From an uncultured Allorhizobium sp. (GTDB taxonomy: Bacteria; Pseudomonadota; Alphaproteobacteria; Rhizobiales; Rhizobiaceae), in the NCBI GenBank assembly GCA_958439205.1, contig OY288189.1, positions 3,363,001 through 3,427,000 of the forward strand: DNA of 64,000 nucleotides. Reading direction: 5' to 3'. Below the pieces are notes generated by a model. The model saw only the letters and a list, made by a program, of their open reading frames with translations. It had not been told where the DNA came from and made no database searches. Position 1 is the stretch's first letter; the number at the start of each line of letters is the position of its first letter. The position numbers were made by a program, and so were the translations under genes. Below are positions 38,166 through 46,850 of this stretch, one piece after another.

Positions 38166-38531
38166 GTTAGTCTCCTTTCGGTTCCCGGCCGCGCTTCACT
38201 AAGAACCAACGGCGGCCTGAACGTTAGTGGGTATTACCTGTCCGTTCCGAATGTACATTTGGCGGGCAATTGAGGAAATGAAAGAGCCGAAATGTGAATT
38301 CATTGTGGCACAGCAGTGACCAAATCGGGACGTTGCTTAAAAGACACAAACGATTCGTTAACCATAACAAATAGTTTACGCGAAACGGCGAGTTCGCCAA
38401 CAAGATATACTAAAATTATACATAATGACCACCAAGAAGAAGTCCGATAAGGATTCGCTTGTTGCCTGTTTAAATATCGCGAGGGAGCCATATATGCAGC
38501 GCAACAGCACAGGCAGAACAAGGTAAGACCG
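38166..38531. other. 366-bp AT-rich intergenic region between the barrel gene and the SDR gene
   Basis: It contains the divergent promoters. The middle (about 38330-38430) is notably AT-rich (TTAACCATAACAAATAG, then ATACTAAAATTATACATAATG). A 10-codon ORF at 38494-38526 precedes the SDR start. I see no clear palindromic operator or RNA motif. Confidence 0.55.
38494..38526 (+). CDS. Possible 10-residue leader peptide upstream of the pterin-reductase-like gene
   Basis: ATG with GAGGGAG seven bases upstream, then MQRNSTGRTR and TAA. Its last codons overlap the AGGTAAG ribosome site of the next gene (start 38532). It may modulate initiation of the SDR-uvrC row, or it may be chance. Confidence 0.25.
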   Translation: MQRNSTGRTR

Positions 38532-39290
38532 ATGCAAAACAGCATCCCGAAGGTGGCATTGGTCACCGGATCCGCAAAACGACTTGGCCGCGCCATCGCC
38601 GAAGACTTGGCCGCGCATGGATTTGCCGTCGCATTGCATGCGAATGGATCTCTCGAGGCGGCCGAAGCCGTGGCGGCGGGCTTGAGGTCGGAGGGAAAGA
38701 AGGCAATCGCGCTCAAGGCCGATCTTGGTAACATTTCCGAGACCGCATCCTTGATCGCGCGGACGGAAGCCGAATTCGGAACCGTCGGGCTGCTGGTCAA
38801 CAATGCCTCCGTCTTCGAAGACGACACGGCGGTCGATTTCGATGCCGAGATCTTCGCCCGGCATTTCGATGTGCATGTCCGTGCGCCCGCGATCCTGAGC
38901 GGCGCTCTCGTCAAGGCACTGCCGGAGGATCGCTCCGGCCTGATCGTCAACATCATCGACCAGCGGGTGTTGTCGCTGAAGCCGAGCTTCTTTTCCTACA
39001 CGCTGTCGAAATCGACCATGTGGACGGCGACCAAGACCCTCGCGCAGGCCTTCGCACCGCGTGTTCGGGTCAACGCGATCGGCCCCGGCCCCACCCTGAT
39101 CTCGGAACGGCAGCGGCCGGAGGACTTTCAGGCGCAGATCGACAGCCTCCCGCTCAAGCGCGGCCCCTCGCTGGACGAATTCGGGCGCACGATCCGCTTT
39201 CTTTTTGACACGCCGTCGATCACCGGCCAAATGATCGCCTTGGATGGGGGGCAGCATCTGATTTGGAACGGCACGGAGATCAATGAATGA
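38532..39290 (+). CDS. SDR oxidoreductase of the pteridine reductase (PTR1/FolM) type
   Basis: 252 residues, Rossmann fold. The cofactor loop TGSAKRLGR (residues 12-20) with Arg17 is typical of NADPH-dependent PTR1/FolM. The catalytic set is Asp143-Tyr156-Lys160 (IIDQRV then SYTLSK): Asp replaces the usual SDR Ser exactly as in PTR1. It should therefore reduce a pterin (dihydromonapterin, biopterin or folate). It is the first gene of a row with uvrC (4-base overlap), pgsA, moaD and moaE; a link to molybdopterin or folate pterins is an inference. The ribosome site is AGGTAAG. Confidence 0.85.
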   Translation: MQNSIPKVALVTGSAKRLGRAIAEDLAAHGFAVALHANGSLEAAEAVAAGLRSEGKKAIALKADLGNISETASLIARTEAEFGTVGLLVNNASVFEDDTAVDFDAEIFARHFDVHVRAPAILSGALVKALPEDRSGLIVNIIDQRVLSLKPSFFSYTLSKSTMWTATKTLAQAFAPRVRVNAIGPGPTLISERQRPEDFQAQIDSLPLKRGPSLDEFGRTIRFLFDTPSITGQMIALDGGQHLIWNGTEINE

Positions 39291-41314
39291 ATGGAGGAAA
39301 GCTGCCCGATGGCGGCATTCTCTATGAAGGCACGGAAGAGGATGACGACGAGAGCGTGGTTGAGGTGGAAGCCTCCCGTCCCGGCGTCGAGATCGACTGG
39401 CATGTCGACGGGCTCGATGAAACGGGCCTGACCGGCGCCGATCTGATTGCCGAATTCGTCAAGCGTCTGCCGAACGCCCCCGGTGTCTACCGGATGCTGA
39501 ACAAGGACGGCGAGGTCATGTATGTCGGCAAGGCGCGCAGCCTGAAGAAGCGCGTCAGCAACTATGCCCAGGGCCGCGTGCATTCGAACCGGCTGTCGCG
39601 CATGGTGCGGGATACCGTGCACATGGAATTCGTCACGACCCGGACCGAGGTCGAGGCGCTGCTGCTCGAAGCCAACCTGATCAAGCGCCTGCGTCCGCGC
39701 TTCAACGTGCTTTTGCGCGACGACAAGAGCTTTCCCTATATCCTGATCACCGGGGACAGCCGGTCTCCCGCGATTTACAAGCATCGCGGCGCGCGTGCCC
39801 GCAAGGGCGACTATTTCGGTCCCTTTGCCTCGGCGAGCGCCGTTGGCCGGACGATCAACTCGCTGCAGCGCGCCTTTCTGTTGCGCACCTGCACCGACAG
39901 CGTCTTCGAAAGCCGCACGCGGCCCTGTCTGCTCTATCAAATCAAGCGCTGTTCGGGCCCCTGCACCCATGAGATCAGCGACGAGGGCTATTCCGGTCTT
40001 GTGCGCGAAGCCAAGGACTTCCTCTCGGGCAAGAGCCAGAACGTCAAGGAAGCCATGGCTCGCGCCATGAATGAGGCAGCCGAAGATCTCGATTTCGAGC
40101 GCGCCGCCGTGTTTCGCGATCGTCTCGCAGGTCTCAGCCACGTCCAGAGCCACCAGGGCATCAACCCTGCTGGCGTCGAGGAAGCCGACGTCTTCGCGAT
40201 CCATCACGAAGGCGGGCTTTCCTGCATCCAGGTGTTCTTCTTCCGCGCCAGCCAGAACTGGGGCAACCAGGCCTATTTCCCCAAGGCCGATCCGCAGCTC
40301 AGCGCAGCGGAGGTGCTCAACTCCTTCCTTGCCCAGTTTTATGATGACAAGCCGGTGCCGCGGCTCATCCTCCTGTCGGAAGAGGTCGAGGAGCAAGACC
40401 TGCTGGCCACAGCGCTTTCCGAAAAGGCAGGGCACAAGGTTGCAATCAGCGTGCCGCAGCGTGGGGAAAAGAAGGATCTCGTCGATCACGTGAATTCTAA
40501 TGCCCGCGAGGCACATGGGCGGAAGCTCGCCGAAACTGCTTCGCAGTCGCGCCTGCTCGCAGGGCTCGCCGAGACCTTCCAGCTGCCTTACGTGCCACGC
40601 CGCATCGAGATCTACGACAACTCCCATATCATGGGCACCAATGCCGTCGGCGGCATGGTGGTCGCGGGGCCGGAAGGCTTCGTGAAGGGCCAGTATCGCA
40701 AGTTTAACATCAAATCGACCGACATCACGCCAGGCGACGACTTCGGCATGATGCGCGAAGTGATGACGCGGCGGTTCTCACGCTTGCTGAAGGAAGAGGG
40801 AAAGCCGGATCGCAGCGCGGTCCCGGAGGACAACGCGGATGCCGGCTTCCCCGCCTGGCCGGATGTGATCCTGATCGACGGTGGTCAGGGCCAGATGACG
40901 GCGGTGCGCAAGATCCTCGACGAACTCGACATCACCGACAGCGTGATCGCGATCGGCGTCGCCAAGGGTGTCGACCGCGATGCAGGCCGCGAGCGCTTCT
41001 TCGTGCAGGGCAAGCCGGACTTCACGCTGCCGCCGCGCGATCCGGTGCTCTACTTCATCCAGCGCATGCGCGACGAGGCCCACCGCTTTGCGATCGGCTC
41101 CCACCGGGCGCGGCGCAAGAAGGAGATGGTCAAGAACCCGCTCGACGAGATTGCCGGCATCGGCCCGACGCGCAAGCGGGCGCTTCTCCAGCATTTTGGA
41201 ACGGCAAAGGCCGTTTCACGCGCCGCCACCAGCGACCTGATGGCTGTCGAAGGCATTTCGGAGGCCGTAGCGCGGCTGATCTACAACCATTTCCACGAAA
41301 ACAGTGGCGAGTGA
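39287..41314 (+). CDS. uvrC: Excinuclease ABC subunit C
   Basis: 675 residues. UvrC makes both cuts in nucleotide excision repair. An acidic rhizobial-style N extension (residues 1-60) precedes the GIY-YIG nuclease ([20 protein letters not shown]), the Cys region ([23 protein letters not shown]), a UVR motif around residue 260, the RNase H-like second nuclease ([22 protein letters not shown]) and two helix-hairpin-helix motifs at the end ([14 protein letters not shown]). The start overlaps the SDR stop by 4 bases. Confidence 0.96.
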   Translation: MNGGKLPDGGILYEGTEEDDDESVVEVEASRPGVEIDWHVDGLDETGLTGADLIAEFVKRLPNAPGVYRMLNKDGEVMYVGKARSLKKRVSNYAQGRVHSNRLSRMVRDTVHMEFVTTRTEVEALLLEANLIKRLRPRFNVLLRDDKSFPYILITGDSRSPAIYKHRGARARKGDYFGPFASASAVGRTINSLQRAFLLRTCTDSVFESRTRPCLLYQIKRCSGPCTHEISDEGYSGLVREAKDFLSGKSQNVKEAMARAMNEAAEDLDFERAAVFRDRLAGLSHVQSHQGINPAGVEEADVFAIHHEGGLSCIQVFFFRASQNWGNQAYFPKADPQLSAAEVLNSFLAQFYDDKPVPRLILLSEEVEEQDLLATALSEKAGHKVAISVPQRGEKKDLVDHVNSNAREAHGRKLAETASQSRLLAGLAETFQLPYVPRRIEIYDNSHIMGTNAVGGMVVAGPEGFVKGQYRKFNIKSTDITPGDDFGMMREVMTRRFSRLLKEEGKPDRSAVPEDNADAGFPAWPDVILIDGGQGQMTAVRKILDELDITDSVIAIGVAKGVDRDAGRERFFVQGKPDFTLPPRDPVLYFIQRMRDEAHRFAIGSHRARRKKEMVKNPLDEIAGIGPTRKRALLQHFGTAKAVSRAATSDLMAVEGISEAVARLIYNHFHENSGE

Positions 41315-41371
41315 CGCGAAAAGACGAACCAATCGCCGCAAGCGTGATAAAATCCATTCAGAATTCTTGAG

Positions 41372-41400
41372 TTGACGGTTTCCGCCGAAAGACATCATCT
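41372..41400 (+). promoter_or_regulatory. Possible sigma-70-type promoter for pgsA
   Basis: TTGACG (41372-41377), 17 bases, then TCATCT. The -35 is good and the -10 weak. It lies 33 bases before the pgsA ATG in the 118-bp gap after uvrC, so pgsA-moaD-moaE may have their own start. Confidence 0.3.
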
Positions 41401-41432
41401 ACCGACGCATCCAGACACAAAGACAGGGCATC

Positions 41433-42014
41433 ATGGCTTCGCGCGCATACAACATTCCCAATCTCCTGACCTACGCCCGCATCATCGCCGTGCCGCTCAT
41501 CGTCGTGTGCTTCTTCATCGAGGGCAAACTGCAGAGTTCCGATTTCGCCCGCTGGACAGGTCTCGCGATCTTCATCGTCGCCTCGATCACCGATTATCTC
41601 GACGGCTATCTGGCACGCATCTGGAACCAGACCTCGAATATCGGCAAGATGCTGGACCCGATTGCCGACAAGCTGCTGATCGCCTCCGTGCTGCTGCTGA
41701 TGGCAGCCGATGGCACGATCGCCGGCTGGTCGATCTGGGCGGCGATCACCATTCTCTGCCGCGAAATCCTGGTTTCGGGCCTGCGCGAATATCTGGCGGC
41801 GCTGAAGGTTTCCGTGCCCGTGACCCAGATTGCCAAGTGGAAGACCACGGCGCAAATGTTCGCGCTCGCCTTCCTTCTGGCTGGTCCTGCCGGTGACAAG
41901 GTTCTGCCCTACACGACCGAAGCCGGCATCACGCTGCTTTGGATCGCGGCGATCCTGACCATCTATACCGGCTACGACTATTTCCGCGCCGGCGCGAAGC
42001 ACATGGTGGATTGA
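41433..42014 (+). CDS. pgsA: CDP-diacylglycerol--glycerol-3-phosphate 3-phosphatidyltransferase
   Basis: 193 residues with about four to six membrane helices. It makes phosphatidylglycerol phosphate. The CDP-alcohol phosphotransferase motif DG-x2-AR-x8-G-x3-D-x3-D is visible as DGYLARIWNQTSNIGKMLD followed by PIADK (about residues 51-75). The N terminus IPNLLTYARIIAVPLI is typical. moaD starts one base after its stop. Confidence 0.94.
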   Translation: MASRAYNIPNLLTYARIIAVPLIVVCFFIEGKLQSSDFARWTGLAIFIVASITDYLDGYLARIWNQTSNIGKMLDPIADKLLIASVLLLMAADGTIAGWSIWAAITILCREILVSGLREYLAALKVSVPVTQIAKWKTTAQMFALAFLLAGPAGDKVLPYTTEAGITLLWIAAILTIYTGYDYFRAGAKHMVD

Positions 42015-42015
42015 G

Positions 42016-42270
42016 ATGACGAAGATCGTCTACTTCGCCTGGGTCCGCGAGCGGATCGGCAAGGGTGAGGAAGAACTCGACATTCCCGCCGATGTGAAGA
42101 CGGCCGGCGATCTCGTGACCTGGCTTGCCACCCTCGGCGAGGGATACGAGGAGGCTCTTCGCTTCCCGAAGGCGATCCGCGTTGCGGTCAATCAGGAGCA
42201 TGTGGAGCACCACGAATCGATCGCTGGTGCCCGCGAGATCGGCATCTTTCCGCCGATGACCGGGGGCTGA
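42016..42270 (+). CDS. moaD: Molybdopterin synthase sulfur carrier subunit
   Basis: 84 residues, ubiquitin-like. The C terminus ends in Gly-Gly (PPMTGG), the site that is thiocarboxylated and donates sulfur for molybdopterin dithiolene formation. The N terminus VYFAWVRERIGKGEEEL matches MoaD. It lies between pgsA (1-base gap) and moaE (24 bases). Confidence 0.94.
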   Translation: MTKIVYFAWVRERIGKGEEELDIPADVKTAGDLVTWLATLGEGYEEALRFPKAIRVAVNQEHVEHHESIAGAREIGIFPPMTGG

Positions 42271-42294
42271 GAGCCCGCCGCCGGAGTTCAGACC

Positions 42295-42768
42295 ATGACG
42301 GCCAAGCCCACACCCACCATTCGCGTGCAGCGGGATGATTTCGACGCGGCCGCTGAAGCGCAGGCTCTGACGCGTGGGCGGAAGGATATCGGCGCGCTGG
42401 TGTCCTTTGTCGGCCTTTGCCGCGACGAATCGGGGAGCCTCGCTGCCCTTGAACTCGAACATTATCCCGGCATGGCGGAAGCTGAGATGACGCGGATCTG
42501 CGACCTTGCGATCGAGCGTTTCTCGCTCATCAGCCTCACCGCCGTCCATCGCTTCGGCCGGATCGAGGCCGGCGAACAGATCGTTCTCGTCATTGCCGCC
42601 GCACCCCATCGTCAGGCGGCGTTCGACGGCGCCAATTTCGTCATGGACTTCCTCAAGACCTCCGCCCCCTTCTGGAAGAAGGAGCATGGGCAGGATGGCT
42701 CAAGCGGTGACTGGGTCGCGGCGAAGGACGCCGACGACAGCGCGCGGGATCGCTGGATCACGGAATGA
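42295..42768 (+). CDS. moaE: Molybdopterin synthase catalytic subunit
   Basis: 157 residues. MoaE pairs with MoaD to convert cyclic pyranopterin monophosphate to molybdopterin. Seen: GALVSFVGLCRDE, LELEHYPGMAEAEM, AVHRFGRIEAGEQIVLV, APHRQAAFDGANFVMDFLKT and FWKKEH, with the conserved Lys residues. Its 3' end overlaps the convergent permease gene by 11 bases. Confidence 0.94.
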   Translation: MTAKPTPTIRVQRDDFDAAAEAQALTRGRKDIGALVSFVGLCRDESGSLAALELEHYPGMAEAEMTRICDLAIERFSLISLTAVHRFGRIEAGEQIVLVIAAAPHRQAAFDGANFVMDFLKTSAPFWKKEHGQDGSSGDWVAAKDADDSARDRWITE

Positions 42769-43654
42769 TGCGTTCGCGGCGGCTGAGCACCAGCAGCCAG
42801 ACGAGCGCCGAGATGATCACGGCGTCACGCCAGACCATTGGGCCGTAAGCGCCCCAGAGTTGCTCGGCAAAGGCGACAGCCGCGGCACCCAGCGCCGAAT
42901 GCAGGGGGCGGGAATAGCCGCCGACGGCGGCGATCAGCACCACCTTCAGCCCGAACATCAGACCGGCACCGAAATCCATGGTGCCGTAGAGTGCGGTTGC
43001 CGACAGCCCGCCCAAGGCGGCGCAAACTGTCGCCGCCATCAGTGAAAGCACGAAGATCCGGTCTGCATCGACGCCGCTGAGGCGCGCGGCCAGAGGGTCC
43101 TGGCAGACCGCCTGCCACAAGCGCCCTGCCCGGCTCGCCGTCAGCAGCCAATGGCCGCCCACAACCAGCCCCGCCATAAGGGCGATATGCAGGAGCTGCA
43201 GTCTGGTGAGGCCGATTGCCACTCCATCGACCACGAGCAATGTGACCATCTGCTGGCCCATCGGTGGCAGCCAGAGACTGCGGGTGTCGAGCGCCAGACG
43301 AGCCCCCTCCGACAGAAACAGCACGACGCCGAGCGCAGCCACGATCACCGCATTGGGCGACCTGTTGTGCAGCGGCAGCATGACATAACGCGCGTTCCAG
43401 ACGCCTGCGAGCAGGGTGTAGGCGAGGCCTGAGACAAGGCCGAGGCCGAGCGCTGCCGGCAGGACGAGATAGAGGCGGTTCCAGCCATAATCGATGAACA
43501 ACAGGCAGATCTGTCCCGCAAAGGCGACGAGCGCGCCGAAGCTGATATCCGGCCGCTTCGTCACACCGAAGGCGAGTGCGTAGCCGAATGCCAGGCAGGC
43601 GTAGAGGCTCGCCATCGGCAATGCGTTCAGGAGTTGTTGCAGCAGGTAGGCCAT
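42758..43654 (-). CDS. Orphan branched-chain amino acid ABC permease (LivH-like)
   Basis: 298 residues with about eight membrane segments; the pattern fits the LivH/BPD_transp_2 permease group (LLQQLLNALPMASLYACLAFGYALAFGV at the start, then QDPLAARLSGVDADRIFVLS around 190-210 as the ATPase-contact loop and VVLIAAVGGYSRPLHSALGA). No binding protein, LivM or ATPase gene is adjacent, which is unusual. ATG 43654 follows AGAGAGGGACTG. It is divergent from a CGNR regulator with a dyad in the 59-bp gap. Either the partners are elsewhere or the transporter is a remnant. Confidence 0.85.
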   Translation of the reverse strand: MAYLLQQLLNALPMASLYACLAFGYALAFGVTKRPDISFGALVAFAGQICLLFIDYGWNRLYLVLPAALGLGLVSGLAYTLLAGVWNARYVMLPLHNRSPNAVIVAALGVVLFLSEGARLALDTRSLWLPPMGQQMVTLLVVDGVAIGLTRLQLLHIALMAGLVVGGHWLLTASRAGRLWQAVCQDPLAARLSGVDADRIFVLSLMAATVCAALGGLSATALYGTMDFGAGLMFGLKVVLIAAVGGYSRPLHSALGAAAVAFAEQLWGAYGPMVWRDAVIISALVWLLVLSRRERIIP

Positions 43655-43673
43655 CAGTCCCTCTCTGCACAAT

Positions 43674-43705
43674 TATAACTGTCAAAATTGCTTTTACCAG
43701 TTATA
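43674..43705. promoter_or_regulatory. Inverted repeat between the orphan permease and the CGNR regulator
   Basis: Perfect 8-bp arms TATAACTG and CAGTTATA, 24 bp centre to centre, in the 59-bp gap between two divergent genes. The likely binder is the CGNR protein; the right arm ends 8 bases before its ATG. Confidence 0.6.
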
Positions 43706-43713
43706 TTGAATCC

Positions 43714-44265
43714 ATGACCTTCTCCTGGACCCCTCACCGTTTCGCCGGTGGTGCGCTGGCGCTCGATGTCGCCAACAGCGTCATCCTTCGGCATGAACCA
43801 GATGGACGCTGCGACCGCTTCGCCGTGCCAGAGCAGTTGGCCGCTTTTCCCGAAGCAGCGTCGCGGCTCTCTGCGGAGCGGGAGAGATTTGGGGAGCTGC
43901 GACCGGTCGCTCCGGAAAACGAAGCGCTGTTCCTGCATTTGCGCGAGGCAATCGACGGCTACTTCCGCCGCCGCATTCTCGGGGATGACAGTCGCACACA
44001 GCTTGCGGACCTCCTGGAGGCCTGCGCCACCGCCCTTCGCGCCGCCGCCGGCAACGACAGCGTGGAGGCTGCGACCGCCCATTCGGCGCTTGGGCTGATC
44101 TGTGAGCCACAGCCGGAACGCATGAAGATCTGTGGCAATTGCGGCTGGCTCTTCATGGACCGCAGCAAGAACCGCAGTCGAACCTGGTGCGACATGGCCG
44201 TCTGCGGCAACCGGGTGAAGGCCAATCGTCACTATCGTCGGAAAAAGAAGGAGGGCCCGCCATGA
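43714..44265 (+). CDS. ABATE/CGNR zinc-finger transcriptional regulator
   Basis: 183 residues. An N-terminal ABATE domain (FAGGALALDVANSV, then VPEQLAAF) is followed by a zinc finger CGNCGWLFMDRSKN and WCDMAVCGNR, giving four Cys ligands and the CGNR signature, and a basic tail (KANRHYRRKKK). These regulators are often stress- or substrate-linked. It is divergent from the orphan LivH permease and overlaps the next lipoprotein gene by 4 bases (ATGA). ATG 43714 gives the standard N terminus; the longer frame from 43576 runs into the permease gene. Confidence 0.9.
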   Translation: MTFSWTPHRFAGGALALDVANSVILRHEPDGRCDRFAVPEQLAAFPEAASRLSAERERFGELRPVAPENEALFLHLREAIDGYFRRRILGDDSRTQLADLLEACATALRAAAGNDSVEAATAHSALGLICEPQPERMKICGNCGWLFMDRSKNRSRTWCDMAVCGNRVKANRHYRRKKKEGPP

Positions 44266-44774
44266 AGGCGATCTCGATCTGTGCTGCCCTGCTCGTTGGG
44301 CTCGCGAGTTTGGCGGGCTGCCAGCGTGAAGACCTGGACGAGCCGCTCAAGCTCTCCGGCAAGGTCTTCATCTTCAACTATCGTGTGGCGCAGGCAACCT
44401 ATGTCGTGACGCTCGCCCGCAACGGGCCGCTGCCCGATCCGAGCTTCGTCGAGACCACATTCGAGAACCCTGCCGGTGGCGCCCCCCTCGTCACGCGCGC
44501 CAAGATCTTCCCCTTCTGGGAGAAGGTCTCACTGGAAAGCCCGCCGGTGCATTGCGTCGTCAAGGACCGACCCTATGCAGTCTCGATCCGCATCCTCGAC
44601 GGATCGGACAAAGTGCTGCAGACCATCGAGACGACGCTGACATCAAGCCTCGACCAGACGATCATGCCCGGAAAGGCGCTGGTGGTTGGGCCGGTCTACA
44701 CGCCCAATCCCGAGGTCTATGGCGCCGACGGGAGGGTAGACTATGCGCAGGAAGAGACATGTCCGGCTGCCTGA
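44262..44774 (+). CDS. Putative lipoprotein of unknown function
   Basis: 170 residues with a lipoprotein signal: hydrophobic stretch, then LAGC with Cys20 as the lipidation site. The mature domain is beta-rich (SGKVFIFNYRVAQATYVVTLARNGPLP, RPYAVSIRILDGSDKVL) with no motif I recognise, perhaps an immunoglobulin-like fold. Its ATG overlaps the CGNR stop, so it is coupled to that regulator. Function unknown. Confidence 0.75.
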   Translation: MKAISICAALLVGLASLAGCQREDLDEPLKLSGKVFIFNYRVAQATYVVTLARNGPLPDPSFVETTFENPAGGAPLVTRAKIFPFWEKVSLESPPVHCVVKDRPYAVSIRILDGSDKVLQTIETTLTSSLDQTIMPGKALVVGPVYTPNPEVYGADGRVDYAQEETCPAA

Positions 44775-44806
44775 AGCGGCACCAGGACACGGGACCTTAC
44801 GCAACG

Positions 44807-44833
44807 AAAAACCGGAGCCTTTCGGCCCCGGTT
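44807..44833. terminator. Terminator between the lipoprotein gene and ndk
   Basis: Stem AACCGGAGCC / GGCCCCGGTT with loop TTTC and one mismatch. On the minus strand it is followed by a T-run (AAAA at 44807-44810 on plus), serving ndk; it may also end the lipoprotein transcript. Confidence 0.75.
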
Positions 44834-44853
44834 CATCAATTCTTCCAATGCCT

Positions 44854-44869
44854 TGAGGCTTGAGCCTCA
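44854..44869. terminator. Small hairpin next to the ndk stop
   Basis: TGAGGC-TTGA-GCCTCA, 9 bases past the ndk stop on the minus strand. It may add to the following terminator or protect the 3' end. Confidence 0.4.
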
Positions 44870-44878
44870 GGACTTGAT

Positions 44879-45301
44879 TCAGCCGACGATCTCGGTGTCG
44901 GCGAACCAGTACTTGATTTCTTCGGCAGCGGTTTCCGGAGCGTCCGAACCGTGAACCGAGTTTTCGCCGATCGAAAGGGCGAACATCTTGCGGATTGTGC
45001 CTTCGTCGGCATTGGCCGGGTTGGTCGCGCCCATGATTTCGCGGTTCTTCAGGATGGCGTTTTCGCCTTCGAGAACCTGGACGACGGTCGGGCCGGAGGT
45101 CATGCCTTCAACCAGTTCGCCGAAGAAGGGGCGTTCCTTGTGAACGGCGTAGAAGCCTTCGGCTTCGCGCTGGCTCATCCATACGCGCTTGGAAGCGACG
45201 ACGCGCAGGCCGTTGTCTTCGAAGACCTTGGTGATCGCACCGGTCAGGTTGCGCTTGGTGGCATCGGGCTTGATCATCGAGAAGGTGCGTTCAATCGCCA
45301 T
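44879..45301 (-). CDS. ndk: Nucleoside diphosphate kinase
   Basis: 140 residues. Ndk moves gamma-phosphate between nucleoside tri- and diphosphates. The active His117 is in [12 protein letters not shown]; the N terminus [18 protein letters not shown] is diagnostic. ATG 45301 follows GGATGAG; the ORF can start three codons earlier, but that adds non-conserved residues. Monocistronic with its own terminator. Confidence 0.96.
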   Translation of the reverse strand: MAIERTFSMIKPDATKRNLTGAITKVFEDNGLRVVASKRVWMSQREAEGFYAVHKERPFFGELVEGMTSGPTVVQVLEGENAILKNREIMGATNPANADEGTIRKMFALSIGENSVHGSDAPETAAEEIKYWFADTEIVG

Positions 45302-45418
45302 CTGTCTCATCCTTTTATCTGTCAGGGAAAGTGGGCGGTATCTACCCGCCCCGAATCACGAAGACAAGAGGGGTCCACGAATTTCACGCCGACGTCATAA
45401 TCGGGCTCCCGCGCAGCC

Positions 45419-46102
45419 TTACGCCACGGCCCGGGCAACACCCTGGTGGAGATCGAGGCAGCGATCGAACCAGCGGCTGACCGGGTCATCCTCCGGCAGG
45501 TGCAGCGCGCCCGTGGTGATCTTCAACCACTGCAGCGCACCGAACAGGATGTAGTCGCCAAACAGCGGCTTGTCGCCACCGACAAAGGGCTGGAACGACA
45601 GCATGTGGCGTAGCGGCTGGAGGGCTGCCGGCAGCGCTGCGATCGCCGCCTCCCGTCCCGCCGCCATCTCTTCGAAGCTGCGCCCCAGCCGCTCTTCCCG
45701 GCTCTTGCGGAAATAGGCCTGATCGGCGGGGGCCAGCATGTCGTGGATGTCGATCAGCGCGATACGGGTGATTGCGCCATGAACGACATGCTGGGCATAG
45801 CCTTCCACCAGCCGCGCGGCGGCCTCACCGCCCGGACCGCCAAAGAGGCTCGGCGCATCCGGATAGGCTTCTTCGAGATATTGCGCGATCCGGAAGCTGT
45901 CGGAGACCAGTTCCTGCCCGTCCCGCAGAACCGGAACGGTCTTGGAAGCTCCATTCTCCACCGTCGGGATCGCCGTGAAAGGCAGCGGGCGTTCCTCAAA
46001 AACGAGGCCCTTGTGATGCAGGGCCATCACGATCTTCCAGCAATGCGGTGAAAAAGGGCGGCCCGCGTCGGTGCCGCAGAGAGAATAGAGGGTGATCGTC
46101 AT
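45419..46102 (-). CDS. Glutathione S-transferase, LigE/beta-etherase-like
   Basis: 227 residues. An N-terminal thioredoxin-like domain with LYSLCGTDAGRPFSPHCWK and the GSH-binding block SKTVPVLRDG, VSDSFRIAQYLEE is followed by a long helical domain. The SPHCWK segment and long N-terminal loop resemble bacterial beta-etherase GSTs, but the true substrate is unknown. It stands alone. Confidence 0.85.
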   Translation of the reverse strand: MTITLYSLCGTDAGRPFSPHCWKIVMALHHKGLVFEERPLPFTAIPTVENGASKTVPVLRDGQELVSDSFRIAQYLEEAYPDAPSLFGGPGGEAAARLVEGYAQHVVHGAITRIALIDIHDMLAPADQAYFRKSREERLGRSFEEMAAGREAAIAALPAALQPLRHMLSFQPFVGGDKPLFGDYILFGALQWLKITTGALHLPEDDPVSRWFDRCLDLHQGVARAVA

Positions 46103-46236
46103 TGGCGTCTCCTGATGTCTCGCCAGACAACCGCATCACGAAGCTTGATGCAAATCAGCAATTTTCATGGAACCCATCAGCCCCATTGCTCTCAAATCGG
46201 TCTAGTCTGAGCGACAATCGCGATAAGGAGAACGAG

Positions 46237-46743
46237 ATGCAGAACTACCAGATGCTTGCCGAGTACAACGCCTGGGCAAACCGGCTTCTCTATGCCGCCG
46301 TTGGAGAACTCTCCGCGGAAGAGCTGGAGCGCGACACCGGCGCCTTCTTCGGCTCGGTCTTCGCGACCCTCAGCCACATCCTCACGGCCGACCGCGTCTG
46401 GCTCAATCGATTCACCGGTGAAGGCCCGAAACCAACGGCGCTCAACGAGCGCCCCTATGACCGGTTCGACGATCTGCGTGCCGCGCGGGTGGAAGACGAC
46501 GACCGCCTCATCCGCTTTACCCGCAGCCTGACACCTGACGCGATCGAGCAGCCGTTCACCTATTCGCCGGTCAGCTCACCCGAAATCGTGACCCAGAAGC
46601 TCTGGCCTGCCCTCACGCATGTCTTCAACCACCAGACCCATCATCGCGGACAGGTGCATGCGGGGTTGACCGGAATGGGCAAACCAAGCCTCAGCCTCGA
46701 CCTCATCTACTTCGTCCGCGGCGAAGGCAAGGCCTGGCTGTGA
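46237..46743 (+). CDS. DinB-family protein
   Basis: 168 residues, a four-helix bundle of the DinB/YfiT type. The three metal-binding His residues are seen in LSHILTAD and NHQTHHRGQ. The family includes thiol transferases (bacillithiol-like) and damage-inducible proteins of unknown role. ATG 46237 follows AAGGAG. It is monocistronic with a strong terminator after it. Confidence 0.9.
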   Translation: MQNYQMLAEYNAWANRLLYAAVGELSAEELERDTGAFFGSVFATLSHILTADRVWLNRFTGEGPKPTALNERPYDRFDDLRAARVEDDDRLIRFTRSLTPDAIEQPFTYSPVSSPEIVTQKLWPALTHVFNHQTHHRGQVHAGLTGMGKPSLSLDLIYFVRGEGKAWL

Positions 46744-46788
46744 GGGGGTGGCTTCGCCCTTTCATAAGCTGAGGGCTGTAGAAACAAA

Positions 46789-46819
46789 AAAAGAGGCCGC
46801 GAAAATCGCGGCCTCTTTT
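46789..46819. terminator. Strong bidirectional terminator between dinB-like and chemoreceptor genes
   Basis: 14-bp perfect stem AAAAGAGGCCGCGA / TCGCGGCCTCTTTT with an AAA loop. A and T runs on both sides fit both convergent genes. Confidence 0.9.
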
Positions 46820-46850
46820 GTTTGGAGCTTGCCCTGGCGCTTGCCCGCTC

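Noticed and set aside
37903..38209. Alternative minus-strand frame within the outer membrane protein gene
   Set aside because: It is Pro/Ser/Arg-rich out-of-frame sequence inside a clear barrel protein gene.
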